This document shows, in pieces, positions 59,752-64,000 of a stretch of 64,000 nt of DNA. A program made the position numbers and the translations under genes. The notes beneath the pieces were generated by a model. It was not told the DNA's origin. It was given only the letters and a program-made list of their open reading frames with translations, and did no database searches. The stretch comes from Agroathelia rolfsii (lineage: Eukaryota > Basidiomycota > Agaricomycetes > Amylocorticiales > Amylocorticiaceae), in NCBI GenBank assembly GCA_018343915.1, contig JABRWF010000002.1:1178001-1242000 (forward strand), given 5' to 3'. The stretch's first letter is position 1, and the number at the start of each line of letters is the position of its first letter.

Positions 59752-62551
59752 GGCCAATTGACTACGCGTTGGGGATCGGCTTGCCCCTCCTTACTCCCAT
59801 CCCCAACTTTCGTGGGAAAACGTGGTTCCCTCGGTCACCATTGCGTAACTTTGGTAACCAATCTCGTTCACTTCCGCTTTTGGTCCTTTCTTCTTGATCC
59901 CGCGTCCGTATGCTGCGCCGACATGTCCGTATGTCGCCCTCTTATCCTCCATGTGTTCCCCTCCTCCTCGACTGCATCGACCATCGAGTTCGGGACCTGC
60001 TAAGATCTAGTCTTAAGGAAATGCTAGTAAATTATTTTTCAGCTTATCCGATATGCACTGAATAACTGTGCCTTTTCTCACGATCAGCTTGCTTGAGAAA
60101 AACCGCTGTGAGTTTGATGAGCATCACTGCCATTGCGGCGCCCGCCATCTACGGTTGCATATATGATATGGCACAGAGCGAATCTTGCACAAAAATACGC
60201 TCGTTACTTTTCCAGCTGTTTCTGCATTTTTGGCGATCGAATCCGGCGTTATTCGGTATGTATTGCCTTGGTTTTGATTTTTCTTGTCAATTGGCTCGTA
60301 AGCCTGCGTCATCCTCGGGCTACGGTCGTATGTTGGGATCAACTATCGGTCTTGGGCGTTGCCATTAGTTCTCGCCGAGAGAACTCTTCTGACTTTCAAT
60401 AAAGATGTCTCCCTCTGGGGTGGACATATGACCTATCTGCCCCAGTTAGCCATAGACCCACAGACTTGCCCACCTTTTGGCACGTCGCTTTATCTTGTTA
60501 TGCTACTTCGTCAAAACACTCTGAGCAGGCCCCGAGGACAGTTGATGACTTCCGTCCCCAACGGATGTCTTGGTGGGAATAGTGCGACTCGCTCGTGGGC
60601 TCCAGGATTGCGCATATACCCTTCTCTGCTCCAACTGGCTGCTTAGCCTTGCTTTTTTGGAGTCATCTATTTTGCATTCGCCGCCGGGCTTGCTTGCGCC
60701 TCCCAGATATCGCCGTTTATCCGAACCAATAAGGGGCATCGATAATAGTGATGCTGTAAGGGATCTGGGGTCTGGGTCTTGTAATATTGATAATAAGCAG
60801 GAGGGATCATTGTCAATACGTCGTGCACACCGGTCGTCACATTCGTGACATATGATCACTTACCCAGGTGCTATATTCGCAGGATATCTACACATGTCAG
60901 TGCTTTATCTCCTAATGGGAAGCACAGCTGCGCAATGCAGCATCGCATTCTGTCAACACATCTAGGAGGTTTATCGTATCTTTTATCTATTACAGTACAA
61001 TGAATCAGTAGCGTTTTTGTTATCGCAAGTCATGGTGCTCACCCACTACTCCTAGCATATCCATCTCTAACCATGCGCATAGCGTGTGTTACCGCATGGT
61101 TCATGATCTACAATTGGATATGTGGATACAGGTGAGCTTTTGCCAGTGCGTGTCCAATAATTCGTCCCGGTGCTCTAGCAGAAAATGGACACCCAATCCA
61201 CGAATGCATGGGAACGAGCATTGATACCCCAATCGTAGCGTAAGAGCCATCGCGATAGATATCGGTGCTGATTCATGCCCATCTGATTTCCCGATTTCCT
61301 CTTACTAGTTCCTAATCATGTCCTAGTGCATGAGCTGAAGCAATTGAAGCCAATCGCATAGCATCGAGCCATTTGCGTTTCTCCCCACTTACAGACGGGG
61401 AGGACTCCTTTGAAGAGAGAGAACAGAGGGGGGCTGCTTCTGCTGTTCCATTGGCGGCATAAGAGCTTCGTTGTTATTGAGCAATCCATGCTCGTGACCT
61501 AGGAATATCGTAATTACGACACTGGTCCGATTATGAATACGTGGATCATAACTGATATCATTGGATAAAATCGTTGAATTCATTCATGTATATATACAAG
61601 AAAAAATGGGAAGTGAGGTAAATCCTTGTGAGGACAAGGATTGATAAAAAAAAAAAAAAGGGACTTAGAGACGAAGAATGGGCTGTCTATACTGAAGGTA
61701 GGAGTCATGGTCTATTATACACAAACTTGGGGGGGGGGGAGACGAGAATCGAGGAAGCGAATAATAATATGGTCCGAAGAAGACATAGATTGGAGAGGTA
61801 AATGCCGTGTTTACATGCCACCTAACCGTCAACATTTCCATCGAAAATCCGATCACCTGATGGAGCCTTGACCAGGCTCCATCGGCACCGAATCTATATG
61901 GGAAATATATTGCGAGAAGGCTATTGTTATCAAAAAAATATAATCGGCAATGAGGATAAAGTGAACAGTTAGAGAGACAGATAAACAAAGGAAAATAATG
62001 CCAACATATGAATATGGTACAATGTGAAAAGAATAAGTCAGAAAGAAGATAAAAGCAAAGAAACCAAGAATCAATAAGCCGAGAAGAACCTCTGTGCAAA
62101 ATAGGGAGGCCTTTCAGTGAGTTGTATGGAAGCCAGCGAGCGAGGGACAAATGGTGTTCCTTGACATAAGATACGCCGAACCGAATAAGCGCGACTTCCA
62201 TGAGACAATCCCCATTTGGAGTTTTTGGAGAACTGTGGGAATATTATACAATAGGTAGCCGGAGCAAATACAACCACTGAAGTTGGTATGGGAGGTTGTT
62301 TGCCCCTGGCTGAGAGAGCAGGCAGAATCTGTGTGAAGACGTCATTTGCTAGGAAATTCCGAAGCCCAAAATTAAGTTTTGGGAGGAGAGATGGCCCGAG
62401 ACTGGCCCACGAATGAGAGAGATGCGGTGGTTATGAGTTGGTGCGATGGGTCCGTTTCATGTTCGCATGTCCTGCGGCAGCTAGGGAAACCGATAAGGTG
62501 ATAGAAAGTAATGGAAAGTCGAAGAAAATCGCGGGGATAGAGATGCAGCAA
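59752..62551. other. Long intergenic region, no gene supported
   Basis: About 2.8 kb. Plus frames at 60093-60650 overlap one another without motifs. The minus frame at 61665-62201 is hydrophobic because the strand is T-rich, and looks like sequence downstream of the Yippee gene. An A-run lies at about 61647-61660 and a G-run at about 61730. I see no tRNA, promoter pair or repeat array here. Confidence 0.4.
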
Positions 62552-63067
62552 TCACTGGACGTCCACCAGGAGATTGCGCTCCAAAATAAATTTCCCTTCT
62601 TTGTATCTTTGTTGTTCCTCGTAAGCTCGGTCCTGCGGTAGTAGGCGGAGATTAGTGCCAGAAATAAGCAATAGGAACTCGATGGGGTTCTCACGTATTT
62701 CCACCCGACTGTAGTACCGCACTTGATGCAGAAAATATCCCGCACAGTATGGTTGCCTGTTGTCATTTGGCGATCGTTGGCCTCGCCCTCAATGACATTG
62801 ACTCTGTAGCATGAATGAGTTACGATATCCCTAATCATGAACATATTATGAATGCAGCGCTCACACAGCGTCAAACAAGTAAGCGCGGCCATGTTGGCCA
62901 TTGAACGCCTGTTAATAACAGGAGATTAAGCTGCTGACTGAGAAGGAAGGCTCGGGGGAAGCGCATACCCTGGAGATCATTTGGTGGATGGTCGCCAGGT
63001 GAGTTCTGCATGTTGAGCATCCATAGATGCGCTCGCCATGAAGGTAACGACGATAAGACATGCCCAT
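62552..63067 (-). CDS. Yippee family zinc-binding protein
   Basis: A small Mis18/Yippee-fold protein of about 110 residues. The start gives MGMSYRRYLHGERIYGCSTC, with the first Cys pair at residues 17 and 20, then RTHLATIHQMISR. After an intron comes AFNGQHGRAYLFDAV, the family's HGRAYLF block. The next exon is VNVIEGEANDRQMTTGNHTV, then RDIFCIKCGTTVGWKY, with the second Cys pair at 73 and 76. The last exon is DRAYEEQQRYKEGKFILERN, and the end is LLVDVQ. Three introns of normal length restore one frame across all blocks, and the length fits the family. Yippee proteins are conserved in eukaryotes and their cellular role is debated. Unspliced minus-strand reading gives a false longer C-terminus. 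Confidence 0.92.
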
Positions 63068-63552
63068 GGTGAATATGATGAGTAACGACTGTCTAGAAGG
63101 GCTACGAGGAGCTGTGGATGAGTGAACTGGGTCAAGTTAGGAGGCGTGGGGTGCAGGGCATTATATACTATCGCCGCTGCACGGTGACAGAGCACACAAT
63201 CGGCGTTTACCCAGCGCGGCCGGCACGCCGTACCGTCAGATTCACCCCACCCTCCATTCTCAGTCTGCTGCCAGTGTCCCCATTCATTTCTCATACCGCA
63301 GATATACCGTATGCATACGTGGAAAAGTTCTTCCACCACCCGTTGACTTACATGACCCGTTTCTTGGCAAGGACCGGGTGTACCATTACATGAAATCATG
63401 TCATTAAAGCGCTGTATTAGTCAGCATTTAATAGGCGGTCGTTGGATGATTCGATAACGACTCATGTCGCTAGAAGTCTGATCTAGACAACTAGGCATCT
63501 TCCTTGTGGAGGAAATGGTCCAATTATTCAACGAATAAAAATTAAAAAAGGA
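63068..63552. other. Intergenic region
   Basis: This is the promoter region of the Yippee gene and the 3' flank of the tRNA gene. Open frames on both strands (63118-63393 plus, 62977-63399 minus) overlap and carry no motif apart from the Yippee first exon. Confidence 0.4.
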
Positions 63553-63655
63553 TGCTCGGCATGAGGATCGAACTCATGATCTCCGGATGACTCGTGGAAT
63601 CCACGCTCATATTTTAGTATGAGACCGGCGCTCTAACCAACTGAGCCAGCCAAGC
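63553..63655 (-). tRNA. tRNA-Met (anticodon CAT) with a 29-nt intron
   Basis: The acceptor stem pairs GCTTGGC (63655 down) with GCCGAGC (63560-63554), followed by an A discriminator. The D arm is GCTC AGTTGGTTA GAGC. The anticodon arm is CCGGT CTCATAA TCCGG once the intron is removed, and the T arm is ATGAG TTCGATC CTCAT. The intron (63617-63589) sits after position 37, the canonical site. It contains TATGAG, which can pair with the anticodon-loop CTCATA as in other eukaryotic pre-tRNAs. CCA is not encoded. The stem and loop match elongator tRNA-Met (also T31-T39). The mature length would be 74 nt. Confidence 0.9.
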
Positions 63656-64000
63656 TTGGTGATAGTGAATGTGTGCATACATAGATATATACGTTTTGGG
63701 TCGTTTGAGTGGTATAATGTTTTCGCTGAAACAATGGATATCCCTTCCCTCTCCATGATATTGTACTATTTTGTTCACAGAAGAGCTGATCGCGGTTTGA
63801 AAAACAACGGCATGAGAAATTATCATCTAAATATCTTTACCAGTCCACTGATAGTTTGACTCGAAGTCGAACATAGCATACTACTGTTAGAATGTGTGAT
63901 CCATGTGCTGGGTCACATGATTTTCTCTTTATATTTACGGTAGCTTACATTCTCGATCCGCATCCGTTTGACTAGGTACAACGATATACAAGTAGACAAG
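63656..64000. other. Flank upstream of the tRNA gene
   Basis: AT-rich sequence with no gene recognised. The open frame at 63656-63859 has no motif. The window ends here, so a gene beginning outside cannot be excluded. Confidence 0.35.

Noticed and set aside
61665..62201. A 178-codon hydrophobic minus-strand frame
   Set aside because: Phe/Tyr/Leu content comes from a T-rich strand downstream of the Yippee stop; there is no membrane-protein pattern beyond that.

Overview
The window is nuclear DNA from a filamentous basidiomycete, most likely an Agaricomycete. The support is that nearly every gene is split by many short introns of about 50-60 nt with GT..AG borders. The gene content also fits: a split fungal BIO2, a THI4, an Rpd3-type deacetylase, an F-box/LRR relic, a BTB protein, a G1 (eqolisin) peptidase, and a tRNA-Met gene that appears to carry an intron. 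I could not name the species. CDS spans run from start codon to stop codon with introns included; exon joins were read by eye.

Left part (1-20,000): an L-rhamnose-dehydrogenase-like SDR (-); a 92-residue protein behind a CRE/CCAAT/TATA promoter (+); mitochondrial biotin synthase (+) and the thiazole synthase THI4 (+) about 2.7 kb apart; an Rpd3/HDAC1-type histone deacetylase (+); a secreted G1 glutamic peptidase (-); a decayed F-box gene (-); and a class II glutamine amidotransferase (-).

Middle (20,000-28,000): a gene-poor, repeat-bearing stretch with three 170-bp tandem units, a possible solo-LTR-like sequence and an inverted-repeat pair. It is interrupted by an old-yellow-enzyme flavoprotein (-), a BTB protein (+) and a PXMP4-type peroxisomal membrane protein (-).

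Dense housekeeping block (28,000-54,800): a chromodomain protein (-) head to head with the complex I 30-kDa subunit (+); an MTC1-family protein (-) head to head with splicing factor SPF27 (+); a very large disordered protein (+); succinyl-CoA ligase beta (-); a DinB-like protein (+); a coiled-coil protein (+); a TesB-type acyl-CoA thioesterase (+); the XPA/RAD14 repair protein (-); and a Ras-family GTPase (-).

Right part (54,800-64,000): mostly non-coding, with an uncertain hypothetical gene (-), a 98-residue basic protein (-) whose second codon is split by an intron, a Yippee zinc protein (-) and the tRNA-Met gene (-).

Most genes are independent housekeeping functions and do not form a cluster. 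The links I see are two sulfur-inserting vitamin enzymes side by side, two peroxisome-related genes, and two compact divergent promoters. I found no prokaryote-like operon and no convincing new multi-gene system. The best leads are the chromodomain protein with an unassigned C-terminal half, the F-box relic, the small proteins with strong core promoters, and the repeat-rich interval at 20-22 kb.
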